64,000 nt of DNA, taken from the NCBI GenBank assembly GCA_023014485.1, contig JAJOZX010012270.1:44830-108829 (forward strand), read 5' to 3'. This document shows, piece by piece, positions 23,739-33,636 of this stretch. Position 1 is the stretch's first letter. Each line of letters opens with the position of its first letter. This DNA comes from Bathynomus jamesi. Its lineage: Eukaryota > Arthropoda > Malacostraca > Isopoda > Cirolanidae. The position numbers and the translations under genes were made by a program. The notes under the pieces are model-generated. The model did not search any database, was not told the DNA's origin, and was given only the letters and a program-made list of their open reading frames with translations.

Positions 23739-24029
23739 TAATGCATGTGTACGTATCCTTTTTTGTTGTTCTGTTCTGTTCTGTTTTACTACAAATACAA
23801 ATAAAAGTAGATTTATAAGTAGATTTTCAAAAATTTCTTCTCTCTGTGATACTGAACTTTCAAGTTTTGAGTGTATTCTGCCTGTAAACGTCTAAATAAG
23901 GGTTACAGATATCTAGATAACCTGAAACGATAGAGAAAAACTAATGTGATTGTCAGATTCAGCACTCCAAAATTAATTTAGATCACCCATTAAATTGGGA
24001 GAAGCAGGATTTTTTTTTTTTGTAGACCA

Positions 24030-24635
24030 GTGTAATGGTAGCAGTGAGTGATGGAGAGAAAAGACATGTATTGGATGGCAATATTACAAGTAAAGTAATG
24101 GATAAAAATATCAAACGATGCGCTGAAGATATGTTAAAAATAATAAAACACATTGCAGTAGCATTAGATAACATTCAAAAAGAGACAGACGAGTGATATT
24201 GGAGAGGCAACACATATATGGAGAGAATTAGAAAGTAAACTCTCGGAAAAAGGAATTGACAATGTAGCAAAAGAGAAATTAAAAACCTTGCAAACATATT
24301 GCAGCTTTCTTACAGAGGAAAAATGTTAAATACTGAAGAGCATGATACTGCGATGGAATGGGCAAATGAACATTACTCATCAGCATTCCCACACATTTTA
24401 TACTTCAAAGCAGAACCTGTCCCCTATCCTAAATATATTTTTAACGAAATTACTACTATTCTTGTATGGTGGTACTTACTGGGTCATCATATTGACTCCT
24501 CCATGATTAATTTTCTATTAATCTATTTACCACAACAGCCTCCTCGGCATCTATTGAACGAGTCTTTTCCTTTTTTTTTTTGGCATGATTCATTCTATAG
24601 TAAGAAATAGACTTGGCCCTGAGTAAGTTGCAAAA
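24030..24635 (+). pseudogene. hAT transposase, C-terminal part (broken)
   Basis: Fragmented frames downstream of the family-U insertion. Around 24115-24190 is the Leu-Lys-x-Ile-x-x-Ile-Ala-x-Ala-Leu-Asp helix typical of hAT transposases. The 24299-24610 frame covers Trp-Trp-(Tyr)-Leu, and after a shift near 24535 the hATC block Ser-Ser-Ala-Ser-Ile-Glu-Arg-Val-Phe-Ser. This dimerisation block is diagnostic of the superfamily. Its order and strand match the 20294-21829 half. Confidence 0.7.
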
Positions 24636-24640
24636 TTAGT

Positions 24641-25540
24641 ATTTATTTACAAATGTTTTAAATAAGTATATGACATAAGAATTAAGGAATTCGTCGAACA
24701 TTAAGAGAAGTTTAAAAAGAACTATCACAAAAAGGCTAAACAAAAAATTAAAACTGTTTTAGTTCTTACTGAGCTACGCGAGCTACAACGCATTTTAATT
24801 TTCGATATGAAGTCAATATTTGTTTAAGTTAAAAAAGTGTAACAACTTAATTTTAGAAAGCTAAAAAGTAAAATTTAATTTCGATTGACTCTTTAATAAC
24901 ACAACTTTACGTATTAATAAATAATTCATAACAGGAATGTGATTGGCAGCAGTGTTTATCATTTATTAGCCTTTGATATGCAAAAACCAATAGCATATTT
25001 TTAGAAATTTCTCTTTAATGTAAAAGAAAATAAATGAATAAAAACTGAATAATTGTATTTCTTGATTAAAAAAAACCTAAGACATTATTTCCTAAAATAT
25101 TAAAATCAAAATTTTTTTCGTTCTTTACAATATTTTATGACTGAACTTTTAATTGTGCGTGCGTTATCCATACTACACCGTGGTAGCCACCAAGTTTTTT
25201 GTTTTTCTTACATAAACAAAAAAATAGCGAAAACCCCACAGACAGATTATAATGAATATAGAATGAATGTAATTTAATGGATTAACTTTATGTAACAACG
25301 TACTGGTAATTATTATTTAGTACAATAATTTCAAATTTGCTTTACGTGTCTTTAAATAAACTAACGAGATCACGACTCTAATGTCAAACGTAAATATTTT
25401 CTTTAAAATATAACTTATTTAAATTACTTTTTTCTCCATGTTTCGAAAACTGAGAAGAGGGTTTCATGCGAGCGATATGTTTTAAAAGTTGTCTTAAACA
25501 CCAAAAGTTTTCAAAAGGTGGAAATTAACTGTAAATTTAA
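24641..25540. other. Intronic sequence, no gene recognised
   Basis: Plain AT-rich sequence with no repeat structure that I can see. Confidence 0.5.
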
Positions 25541-25544
25541 TTTT

Positions 25545-25605
25545 AATTATTATGGACTATATATAGTTTGCCAATAAACTTTTTAATTTTCATTTTCATT
25601 ATTGA
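25545..25605 (+). mobile_element. LINE 'C' 3'-tail fragment
   Basis: About 60 bp matching the end of the LINE C copies at 51.8 kb and 59.65 kb: a 'TATGGACTATxxxTxTGCCAATAAAC' pattern followed by TTTTCATTTTCAT-like units. Confidence 0.6.
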
Positions 25606-25877
25606 TGAAACTGAGATATAATCGACTGAATTCGTATCCCGATAAAAGGACAGTTTCCTCTTCAGTCATACTTAAAATAAAACCTTCTAAATTTAGAACT
25701 TATAACTTCTTTTTGAGGGTGCATTCAAGGGGAAGTTTTTCCTTCTTTTGGACATCAGAGTTTCATGTTAAGTGATATAATAATTTCTTTTTGAGGGAAC
25801 TGAGACGATAGAAGATAATATTTCTATTTATAGAAGCTTGCAGGAAGTCTTTGTTTCTGTACATGTGCTTCGAAAAA

Positions 25878-25878
25878 T

Positions 25879-25922
<44 letters not shown>

Positions 25923-25957
25923 TATAATGATAATAATAATGATAATAATAATGATAA

Positions 25958-25988
<31 letters not shown>

Positions 25989-26016
25989 AATAAGTATAAT
26001 GATAATAATAATAATC

Positions 26017-26046
<30 letters not shown>
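25878..26046. repeat. (AAT)n microsatellite, interrupted by GAT and AAA units
   Basis: About 170 bp of AAT trinucleotides. Poly-Asn and poly-Ile frames here are artefacts. Confidence 0.95.
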
Positions 26047-26047
<1 letters not shown>

Positions 26048-26269
26048 GATCCTTCGATACTTTCGAAGGAAAATGTTAGCTTTTCCTTTGAAATTTCAGA
26101 GTTCTTGCAAAGAACATGTTTAGACTCTAAAGTATATTTAGGATGTATTTATTCATGTAAATAACCCAGCCATAGACTGCCTCAAGCCAGTCTGAAAAAG
26201 GTGGAGGAGGCGCGCAGTGACGAGCCCCCTTCACGTAATGTATTTGGCTCAATCCAATTCTCCTTATAT

Positions 26270-27075
26270 ATATATATGCATGGAACAAGGAACTCTTCTG
26301 GGAAAATTAAATGCACTATAGTTCGAATAAGTAATGGTAAATGACAAACACTATAGTTTTTCTTTTTCATGATGCTAGCCCGACGTGGGCAACGGGTCAC
26401 TCGCAAAGAAGCTCCAAAAATATAGCTTCCCTCACCAGCTATTTGCAAAGCAGATAAGATCCAGCTTTGGGACAGGATCTAGGGTTTACAGCTACACCTA
26501 GCCTACTATATTCAGAACCTCAATATAAGCAAAAGACTCGTTGCATTCACGTCGGATTGAATACATCAAAGAAAAAGGGGCAACTATTGTATTTTAGCTA
26601 AAAACCAAAACTTAAACCTCAACTGGCAAAATTGAACATCCACCTTTCAAGGCACATAACATGTCCGTTTCATGATGGGATTGAACTCAGAATGGTCCAC
26701 TGAGGTATTTTTTTCATGATATACACAGACTGTACATGGAACAAGGAACTCTTCTTGGAAGTTTTGGTTTTTGGCTAAAAATACAATAGTTAACCCTTTC
26801 TCTTTGGTGTACAACGTGAATACAACGAGTCTTTTGCTTATATTGAGGTTCTGAATATAGTAAGCTAGGTGTAACTGTAAACCCTAGATCCTGTCCCAAA
26901 GCTGGATCCTATCTGCTTTGCAGATAGCTGGTGAGGGAAGCTATATTTTTGGGGCCCTCTTTACGAGTGACCCGTTGCCCACGTCGGCCTAACATCATGA
27001 AAAGAAAAAACTGTAGTGTTTGTCATTTACCATTACTTATTCGTACTATAGTGGATTTAATTTTCTATGCACGGT
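26270..27075. repeat. Large inverted repeat (foldback unit 'F')
   Basis: Left arm about 26277-26650 and right arm about 26740-27070 are imperfect reverse complements. They meet near 26700 and share for example CTATTTGCAAAGCAGATAAG and GAGTGACCCGTTGCCCACGT-type blocks. Partial copies of the arm occur alone at 27300-27420 and 52060-52400. No coding is recognised, so it is an unclassified dispersed repeat that here forms a palindrome. Confidence 0.75.
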
Positions 27076-27121
27076 CTGTGTGTATCATGAAAAAAATTCA
27101 GGGGACCAGTCTGAGTTCAAT

Positions 27122-27147
27122 CATATATATATATATATATATAATAT

Positions 27148-27200
<53 letters not shown>

Positions 27201-27203
27201 GAG

Positions 27204-27261
<58 letters not shown>

Positions 27262-27290
27262 AGATATATATTATATATATATATATATAC
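27122..27290. repeat. (TA)n-(GA)n-(TA)n compound microsatellite
   Basis: TA arrays flank a roughly 60-bp GA run (about 27198-27258), between two copies of repeat F. Confidence 0.95.
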
Positions 27291-27299
27291 ACAAACTCA

Positions 27300-27420
27300 G
27301 GGCTAAAATCATGAAAAAGAAAAAACTATGGTATTTGTCATTTACCATTACTTATCCGGACTATAGTGGATTTAATTTTCCCAGAAGAGTTCCTTGTTCC
27401 ATGCACGGTCTGTGTTTAAC
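27300..27420 (+). repeat. Partial copy of repeat F
   Basis: Matches the outer part of the 26740-27070 arm (the TCATTTACCATTACTTATCC and GTTCCTTGTTCCATGCACGG blocks). Confidence 0.75.
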
Positions 27421-27490
27421 ATATATATATATATATACTGTATATATATAAGGAGCAAGACTAGTCCATATAAAACATTTAGTATGCAAA

Positions 27491-27519
27491 GCTTTCGACA
27501 TTTCTAATGTCATCGTCAG
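27491..27519 (-). ncRNA. Hammerhead-ribozyme-like core
   Basis: On the minus strand the order is CTGACGA, then a perfect 6-bp stem GACATT/AATGTC with loop AGA, then GAAA. CUGANGA, stem II and GAAA is the hammerhead catalytic core, and such motifs are known in Penelope-like elements. Stems I and III and the cleavage site were not resolved by eye. Only the core is claimed. Confidence 0.6.
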
Positions 27520-27732
27520 GTGCTAAAAATTAAATATATATATATACAATTAAAAGCAACTATGAACTTAAAACAATTAAAAACAATGACAAATATTACA
27601 GCGAAAATAAAAATTAAAACGTGAAATTATACAGTTAATACACTTAAAATATAAAATATAAAAAGAACCATACAAGGCGGCTTACCTTTAAGATAACAAT
27701 AAATGTCAATATTTAAATTCAAAACATAGTAA

Positions 27733-28583
27733 CATGAAATTCACGCCTGAAACGGAAAACGATCATTATTTGCCATTCTTTGACATAAATATTACGCGTA
27801 GCAATAATCACTTCGTAACATCAGTTTTTCGGAAATCCACTTCACAGGCTTGGGAATGAAATTTGACAGTTTCGCACCACCACAAACATGACCTTATCCT
27901 TACCCTCTAATGCCGTTCATACGAGATTTGCTCCAACTACCATCTTCTTCATGCCGAGTTGGAATTCCTTAAAAAGTTCTTACTAGGTAATGGTTTCCCT
28001 TCTAAACTCATTGACAGTATAATAAAAAGATTCATGAACTTAAAATTCTCTAATAAAACTAAAATCGTCGTTACTACAGTACAGAGGAAGGTTGTATATT
28101 TTAAACTCCCTTACTGTGGACCCGAAAGTCTCGTGTTGAAGAGGAAAATTGGTAAACTTATCAATAGATTTTATCCCCAAATTTCTGTTAAATGTATTTA
28201 CACATTAGAACGTAAATTACATTCCTTTTTCAAATTTAAAGCTATAATTCCAAAGCCCTTGTGCTCATCGGTCATTTATAAATATACATGTGACGATTAC
28301 ACATCGTCGTACGTTGGCATGACTTGCACGCCAACTCCAAATTCGTATCGATGAACACGAGGGTATTAGTAGCCGTACTAATAATAGACTTACAAATCCC
28401 TCCCAATCACATATACGTTCCCACTCCCATCAGTTAGACCACCCAATTAAATCTACTAACTTTTCAATAATTGCTAAAACCAATAAGCGCGACCTACCCC
28501 TCTTAGAAACAATTCTCATTTTTAAGCATAAACCGGATATAAATCATTATACCCCATTCCATAACCTCAATGTCTTTCAATAA
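27733..28583 (+). pseudogene. Penelope-like RT C-terminus plus GIY-YIG endonuclease (broken)
   Basis: Starts in a frame with Leu-Pro-Phe-Phe-Asp-Ile and Ser-Val-Phe-Arg-Lys-Ser-Thr, the typical end of the Penelope RT palm/thumb region. Shifts follow near 27860 and 27950. The 27959-28330 frame ends with Ser-Ser-Tyr-Val-Gly-Met-Thr, the GIY-YIG active-site strand. A further frameshift near 28335 moves to a frame with Arg-Ile-Asp-Glu-His-Glu, His-Ser-His-Gln-Leu-Asp-His and Leu-Glu-Thr-Ile-Leu-Ile up to TAA at 28581. The enzyme would nick DNA and reverse transcribe. Three or more frameshifts make this copy dead. Confidence 0.75.
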
Positions 28584-28979
28584 AACTTCCTTTACCTACC
28601 TACCAACCAACCAAGTTAGTGCCCGTTAATAAAAACAAATTTCACTCTTTCCCACGCTTTGCTGTGTCTGTGACTGAGTAACTTGTACCTGATTTCTTCC
28701 TTTTAAGATTTTATAGATTTTAATATTTTACATATTAAACTTTTCCATAATGATCCCCTAAATTATTTATAATGGTTTTATGTACATTTATGCTTATCTT
28801 AAAGGTAAGCCCCCTTTTATGGTTCCTTTAATAATATTTTATATTTTAAGTGTATTAACTGTATAATTTCATATGCTTTAATTTTTATTTTCGCTGTAAT
28901 ATTTATCAATGTTTTAATTGTTTTAAGTTCATACTTGGTTTTAATTATATATATATATATATGTATATGATTTTCAGCA

Positions 28980-29008
28980 CTGAACATGACATTAGAAATG
29001 TCGAAAGC
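28980..29008 (+). ncRNA. Degenerate hammerhead-like core in the right arm
   Basis: Inverted partner of the motif at 27491. Stem GACATT/AATGTC and GAAA are kept, but the conserved CTGANGA reads CTGAACA. The second invariant G is lost, so self-cleavage is not expected. Confidence 0.5.
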
Positions 29009-29088
29009 TCTGCCTAGTAAATGTTTGTATATGGACTAGTCTCGTTGTTCATTATTCGACTAAGGTTTCCACCTTAAAAATCACTTGG

Positions 29089-29182
<94 letters not shown>
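29089..29182. repeat. (TC)n then (TA)n microsatellite
   Basis: Compound dinucleotide repeat between the Penelope-like element and the transmembrane exon donor, 15-100 bp into the intron. Confidence 0.95.
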
Positions 29183-29195
29183 TCTTAAAACTTAC

Positions 29196-29340
29196 CTTTT
29201 AGAAGCATTCCTTCTGTTTCGATGTTTGCATTTAGCTAGAACGATGCCAACAATGATGAGAACAACCACACAGGAAATACCGCCAATCACAGACCCCAGA
29301 ACTGGACTCATGTCTTCAGTTTGGTCCCCAATACCGATCG
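29196..29340 (-). CDS. Transmembrane exon of a type I receptor/adhesion-like gene
   Basis: The acceptor CTTTTGTGACACAG (AG at 29341-29342) and donor AAAAG|GTAAGT (GT at 29194-29195) define a 145-nt exon, phase 1 in and phase 2 out. The 47 full codons give a short polar stem with Asp-Met-Ser-Pro-Val, then about 22 hydrophobic residues (Val-Leu-Gly-Ser-Val-Ile-Gly-Gly through Val-Gly-Ile-Val-Leu-Ala). A stop-transfer run, Lys-Cys-Lys-His-Arg-Asn-Arg-Arg, follows. This is the layout of a single-pass type I protein entering the cytoplasm. Immunoglobulin-superfamily or similar adhesion receptors often split TM and tail this way, but the family is not identified. Upstream ectodomain exons were not found in the window. 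Confidence 0.75.
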
Positions 29341-30387
29341 CTGTGTCACAAAAGAAAAAACGAAAGAGGGTATTCTAAGAATTTTATAGTGCCTTCCAAC
29401 TTATTGAAAGTTGTTTGGTATTAGTAGTTTTTTATTAGGAACTTTAGTTGAAACCAGAAGCAAAATCACAAGTAGTTAATGAAAAGAAGGGTTATCAATG
29501 GGGTAGTAGTATGGGGTCATTTAGGGAGAGGGGTGAGGGGTTGCATTTAGTGAGAGTGGGTGTGGGGGCAGTGGAGGATGTTAAGATAAGGGTGATAGGT
29601 GGGGGGAGGGTGGTAGGTGGGGCCTGTTAAGAAAAAACAATAAAATAAAACAATATATATATATATATATAACGTCATGTTATGAACTTTAGCGGCCACC
29701 ATTCAATTCTGCCATAAACATAGCAGTGGTATCACACCTTCGGTAGTTAAGCCTCCGACCTGCGCCCACCGTAATCCATCCTGGTTAACCATCATTTTAT
29801 TAAGACATATATATAGACAATTTAAAAATGATTGAGGAGTAAATAGAAACACATCTACATACAATATTTATTAACATGTTAAGAAATTAAATTTTTGTAT
29901 GTGTAGTTACAAATAATGGCGGAAATAGTTAATACTGTACATACAATTCTTTTTAAGAATAATAATACATCACATCTGCATATAATATTTATTAACGTAT
30001 CAAGAAATTAATTTTTTAGTAGTATAGTAAACTCACAAATAATGGTGGAAATAGTTACATTCTCATTACTTTGTATAATACAAGCAATTCGTTTTAGAAA
30101 TAATACCCTGTTTAAAGTAGAAGGTTTCTATATTCGATATACAGAGCCTTAAGATCATTTAGAATTATTTTTGTTCCTACTTTACAATTGGATGTAACAT
30201 TCTCATAATTCCTAATCTTTGAACATGGAGATTCAAAAAGCATGCTCGAGTACATGGTTCAATATTACAATATTATCATAAAAAGTCAATGTATAGACAA
30301 CACGCTCTAAGCGAGCGTTTATTCTCTTTTCACTAGTTTATCAATTGAAAACTGTTTAGAGGTCATATCGATGTCTGAGGAAATCCT
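29341..30387. other. Intronic/intergenic sequence with a G-rich stretch
   Basis: A strongly G-rich, purine-biased run lies at about 29510-29630, and a short (TA)n at 29655-29672. No gene recognised. Confidence 0.5.
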
Positions 30388-30860
30388 CTAAATCGTGGCG
30401 ACAGTTACAGTGTATATAAAGAAACAATTCCTCAAAATGAACGTGAAGATGGGGGAGGGTTTGCAATGTTTTAGACCAGTGTTCCAAAGCGACTGGTACT
30501 TCTCAAAAGAAATGTCTTCAAAATATTCTCTTAGTTCCAAGCCATTCTCCCCTTGTTCATCTTTACACTTCATAAAATCGTCAATTAAAAATGTATAGGT
30601 ATGCTCGAAAACGGTTTCAAAATGACATATATCATCAACGCACGCATTTAATAAAGGTTTCATGTTGAGGAAGGCAGGTTCCTCGACTGCGTCTTTTCAC
30701 GTCCGAGACAGAGGATGCGGACTGGTTCAACGATCCCGCCCATCATCAGCCGATGAAGTTGAAGGTTTTGGTGAGGCGTCTCGAGCTCCTTCTGAAACCT
30801 CATCAAGTTCTACAGGTTCTTGTTGATTGGATGTACCATTCATTATTCTGGAGAAAAAGA
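30388..30860 (-). CDS. Unrecognised coding-like fragment
   Basis: On the minus strand an acceptor-like TTCTTTTTCTCCAG (ending near 30850) is followed by ATG at about 30845. About 38 residues follow, ending in a Ser/Asp-rich stretch and a stop. After frame changes comes a 91-residue frame (30663-30388) with Leu-Leu-Asn-Ala-Cys-Val-Asp-Asp-Ile and an acidic Glu-Leu-Arg-Glu-Tyr-Phe-Glu segment. Codon-like composition suggests a decayed exon. I considered a cytochrome P450 or a MADF/BESS protein, but no diagnostic motif is present. It abuts the Penelope-like palindrome at 30870, which may have disrupted it. Confidence 0.3.
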
Positions 30861-30919
30861 ACAAGAGAAGATATGATAATTAAAACCCACTCTAATAGAC
30901 GGAGTTTATTTCCACAACA

Positions 30920-30949
30920 GTTTCGATGCCCACTGGCATCCTCTTCGGG
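30920..30949 (-). ncRNA. Hammerhead-like core, left arm
   Basis: The minus strand reads CCGAAGA, stem GATGCC/GGCATC with a short loop, then GAAAC. This fits a hammerhead core with one change from CUGANGA (U to C). Confidence 0.45.
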
Positions 30950-31727
30950 TGGATACAGAAAAACGAATGAACCAAAAACAAGAGGGAAAACAGTCCAGGG
31001 ACCATTAAGAAATTCACACCTAGGTTAGATCCCGTTCTCCCGACACTGGAAGGGCATTTTTTATTAAAGGGACCCACTTAAAGTACATTCGCACAAATTT
31101 AAAACTACCTTCTTGTTCTATACATACAGATTCTATTTTTTTTTTACATAATTATTTCATTTATTATTAAATTTATTACATTCAATATTGCATTATTATT
31201 TATTACAGAAATTATAAATTTATTATTACATTGATTATTACACTGTTGTTTATTATACAGAAATTGTAAACCGAAAAACGAATGAAAAAGGCGAGAAGGA
31301 AATCCAGAGACCATTAAGAAATTCGCACCTAGGCTAGATCCCGTTCCTCCGACCCCAGAAGGGCATTTTGTTTTATTAAAGGGTCCCGCTTATAAGTACA
31401 TTCGCACAAATTAAAACTATCTTCTTGTTCTATACATACAGATTCTATTATTTTGACATAATTACTGCATTTATTATTGCATTTACGTTTTTTAACATTT
31501 ATTATTATTACCTTTACACTACTTATTACATTTATTTTATTACCTTTATTATTACATTTATTGCATTTATATTTATTTCCACATTTATTACTTCCATTAT
31601 TACATTTATATTTACGTTTATTATTCCATTTACATTTTACCGAAAAAAACAACAACGAATGAACCAAAAGCGAGTAAGGAAACAATCCAGAAACCTTTAA
31701 GAAATTTACACTTAGGTTAGAACTCGT

Positions 31728-32129
31728 TCACCCGACGCCGTAAGGGATTTTTTTGACCAAGAATCTCATTAAAGGGTCTAACTTATAAGTACCTTCGCAC
31801 AAATTAAAATTATCCACTTGTTCTATACATACAGATTCTATTATTTTTCTTTTGACATAATAATTACATTTATAAAGCACCTTACTTGATTCCCAATCTA
31901 TAGCATGATTATTTTGGCTGGCGTGATAAAAAATGGCACTATTAGTATTACAACTTCTGAAGGCATATTTGTGTTCTTTAATACGGGTTTCAATATTTCT
32001 TCCAGTTTCTCCTACGTATACTAAATCACAACTTTTACAGGGAATGCTGTAGACACAGGCTTGTTCCTGTTTTGCAACGTTATTCCTGACCAATTTACTT
32101 TTCACGGTAGACGCCATTCGTACATTCAT
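31728..32129 (-). pseudogene. GIY-YIG endonuclease domain of a Penelope-like element (left copy)
   Basis: Reads Ser-Ile-Pro-Cys-Lys-Ser-Cys-Asp-Leu-Val-Tyr-Val-Gly-Glu-Thr-Gly-Arg, with the Tyr-Val-Gly active-site strand intact, then Glu-His-Lys, His-Ala-Ile-Asp-Trp and Lys-Ile-Ile-Glu-Ser-Val-Cys-Ile-Glu. The CxxC before the motif and the Ala-Ile-Asp-Trp/Glu-Ser blocks are typical of the Penelope endonuclease. About 130 residues are open in one frame, but the reverse transcriptase is missing. Confidence 0.8.
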
Positions 32130-32144
32130 TATTTTTCATATCAT

Positions 32145-32837
32145 GGTGAAGGGGTTAAAAGCTCAATTATTTCTTCCATGTTTCTAAGAGCACTCAGGAT
32201 TTGTAGCCCACATTTGCTGGACCCGGAATATTCAAAGATTTGGAACATTTTTAAGGATTTAAAATATCCTGAGTGGTTTATCAGAAAGGCGTATTTTAAA
32301 GCCAGAAAATCTTTTCATGCCCCTCGGGAACCTTCAGTAAACCAAAAACAATATGTGAGTTTGCCTTACATTGCCAGCTTAGAAAGAGTAAAACCGTTGA
32401 CGAAAGATTTTAAGTTTGCTTTGGCGTTCAAATATTCGTCTACCGTGAAAAGTAAATTGGTTAGGAATAACGTTGCAAAAGAGGAACAAGCCTGTGTCTG
32501 CAGCATTCCCTGTAAAAGTTGTGATTTAGTATACGTAAGAGAAACTGGAAGGAATATTGAAACCCATACTAAAGAACACAAATATGCCTTCAGAAGTTGT
32601 AATACTAATAATGCCATTTTTTATCACTCCAGTCAAAATAATCATGCTATAGATTGGGAATCAAGTAAGGTGCTTTATAAATGTAATAATTATTTCAAAA
32701 GAAAAATAATAGAATCTGTATGTATAGAAAAAGTGGATAATTTTAATTTGTGCGAAGGTACTTATAAGTTGGACCCTTTAATGAGATTCTTGGTCAAAAA
32801 ATCCCTTACGGCGTCGGGTGAACGGGTTCTAACCTAA
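32145..32837 (+). pseudogene. Penelope-like RT thumb plus GIY-YIG domain (right copy)
   Basis: An open frame of about 230 residues. The first third (Leu-Arg-Ala-Leu-Arg-Ile-Cys-Ser-Pro ... Leu-Lys-Tyr-Pro-Glu-Trp-Phe) matches the thumb end of Penelope reverse transcriptases. The rest repeats the endonuclease of the left copy in opposite orientation. The active-site Gly of Tyr-Val-Gly is Arg here (Tyr-Val-Arg-Glu-Thr-Gly), so the nuclease is probably inactive. The 5' RT half is absent. Confidence 0.8.
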
Positions 32838-33606
32838 GTGTGAATTTCTTAAAGGTCTCTGGATTGTTTCCTTACTCGCTTTTGGTTCATTCGTTCTTTT
32901 TATCGATAAAATGTAAATGGAATAATAAACGTAAATGTAAATGTAATAATGGAAGTAATAAATGTGGAAAAAATATAAATGCAATAAATGTAATAATAAA
33001 GGCAATAAAATAAATGTAATAAGTAGTGTAAAGATAATAATAATAAATGTTAAAAAATGTAAATGCTATAGTAAATGCAGTAATTATGTCAAAATAATAG
33101 AATCTGTATGTATAGAACAAGAAGATAGTTTTAATTTGTGCGAATGTACTTATAAGCTGGACCCTTTAATAAAAAAAAAAAAAGTGCCCCTCTGGGGTCG
33201 GGGGAACGGGATCTAGCCTAGGTGCGAAGTTCTTAATGGTCTCTGGATTGTTTCCTTCTCGCCTTTTACATTCGTTTTTCGGTTTACAATTTCTGTATAA
33301 TAAACAACAGTGTAATAATCAATGTAATAATAAATTTATAATTTCTGTAATAAATAATAATGCAATATTGAATGTAATAAATTTAATAATAAATGTAATA
33401 ATTATGTAAAAAAAAAATAATAGAATCTGTATGTATGGAACAAGAAGATAGTTTTAGATTTGTGCGAATGTACTTTAAGTGGGTCCCTTTAATAAAAAAT
33501 GCCCTTCCAGTGTCGGGAGAACGGGATCTAACCTAGGTGCGAATTTCTTAATGGTCCCTGAACTGTTTTCCCTCTTGTTTTTGGTTCATTCGTTTTTCTG
33601 TATCCA

Positions 33607-33636
33607 CCCGAAGAGGATGCCAGGGGGCATCGAAAC
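33607..33636 (+). ncRNA. Hammerhead-like core, right arm
   Basis: Inverted partner of 30920-30949: CCGAAGA, stem GATGCC/GGCATC, GAAAC. Outer pairing was not resolved. Confidence 0.45.

Larger units (their letters stand above)
20290..24640 (+). mobile_element. Decayed hAT transposon with nested insertion
   Basis: Coding pieces of one hAT transposase occur in order. A BED-type zinc finger is at about 20294-20440, the catalytic core at 21106-21829, the middle helical region at about 24030-24200, and the C-terminal dimerisation region at 24299-24630. An unrelated unit (about 21835-24020) separates core from middle. Terminal inverted repeats were not identified, so outer limits are approximate. 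Confidence 0.7.
27451..29050 (+). mobile_element. Penelope-like retroelement (decayed) with inverted terminal repeats
   Basis: About 260-bp imperfect inverted repeats (27451-27720 and 28790-29050) flank a coding remnant with RT-end and GIY-YIG features. Inverted or direct terminal 'pseudo-LTRs' are typical of Penelope-like elements. The arms carry hammerhead-like motifs (27491-27519 on minus, 28980-29008 on plus). The element lies in the 9.7-kb intron just 3' (on the minus strand) of the transmembrane exon. Confidence 0.8.

Noticed and set aside
25824..26123. Poly-Asn and poly-Ile frames
   Set aside because: Translation of an interrupted (AAT)n microsatellite.
30388..30663. Cytochrome P450 exon
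   Set aside because: A weak likeness to the helix C region, but no heme-binding Cys motif, ExxR or PERF-type block. The frame upstream does not support it.
31329..31700. Low-complexity frames rich in Phe/Ile/Thr or Lys/Asn/Cys
   Set aside because: They derive from ATT/ACA minisatellite in the Penelope arms. The same artefact occurs at 32887-33216.
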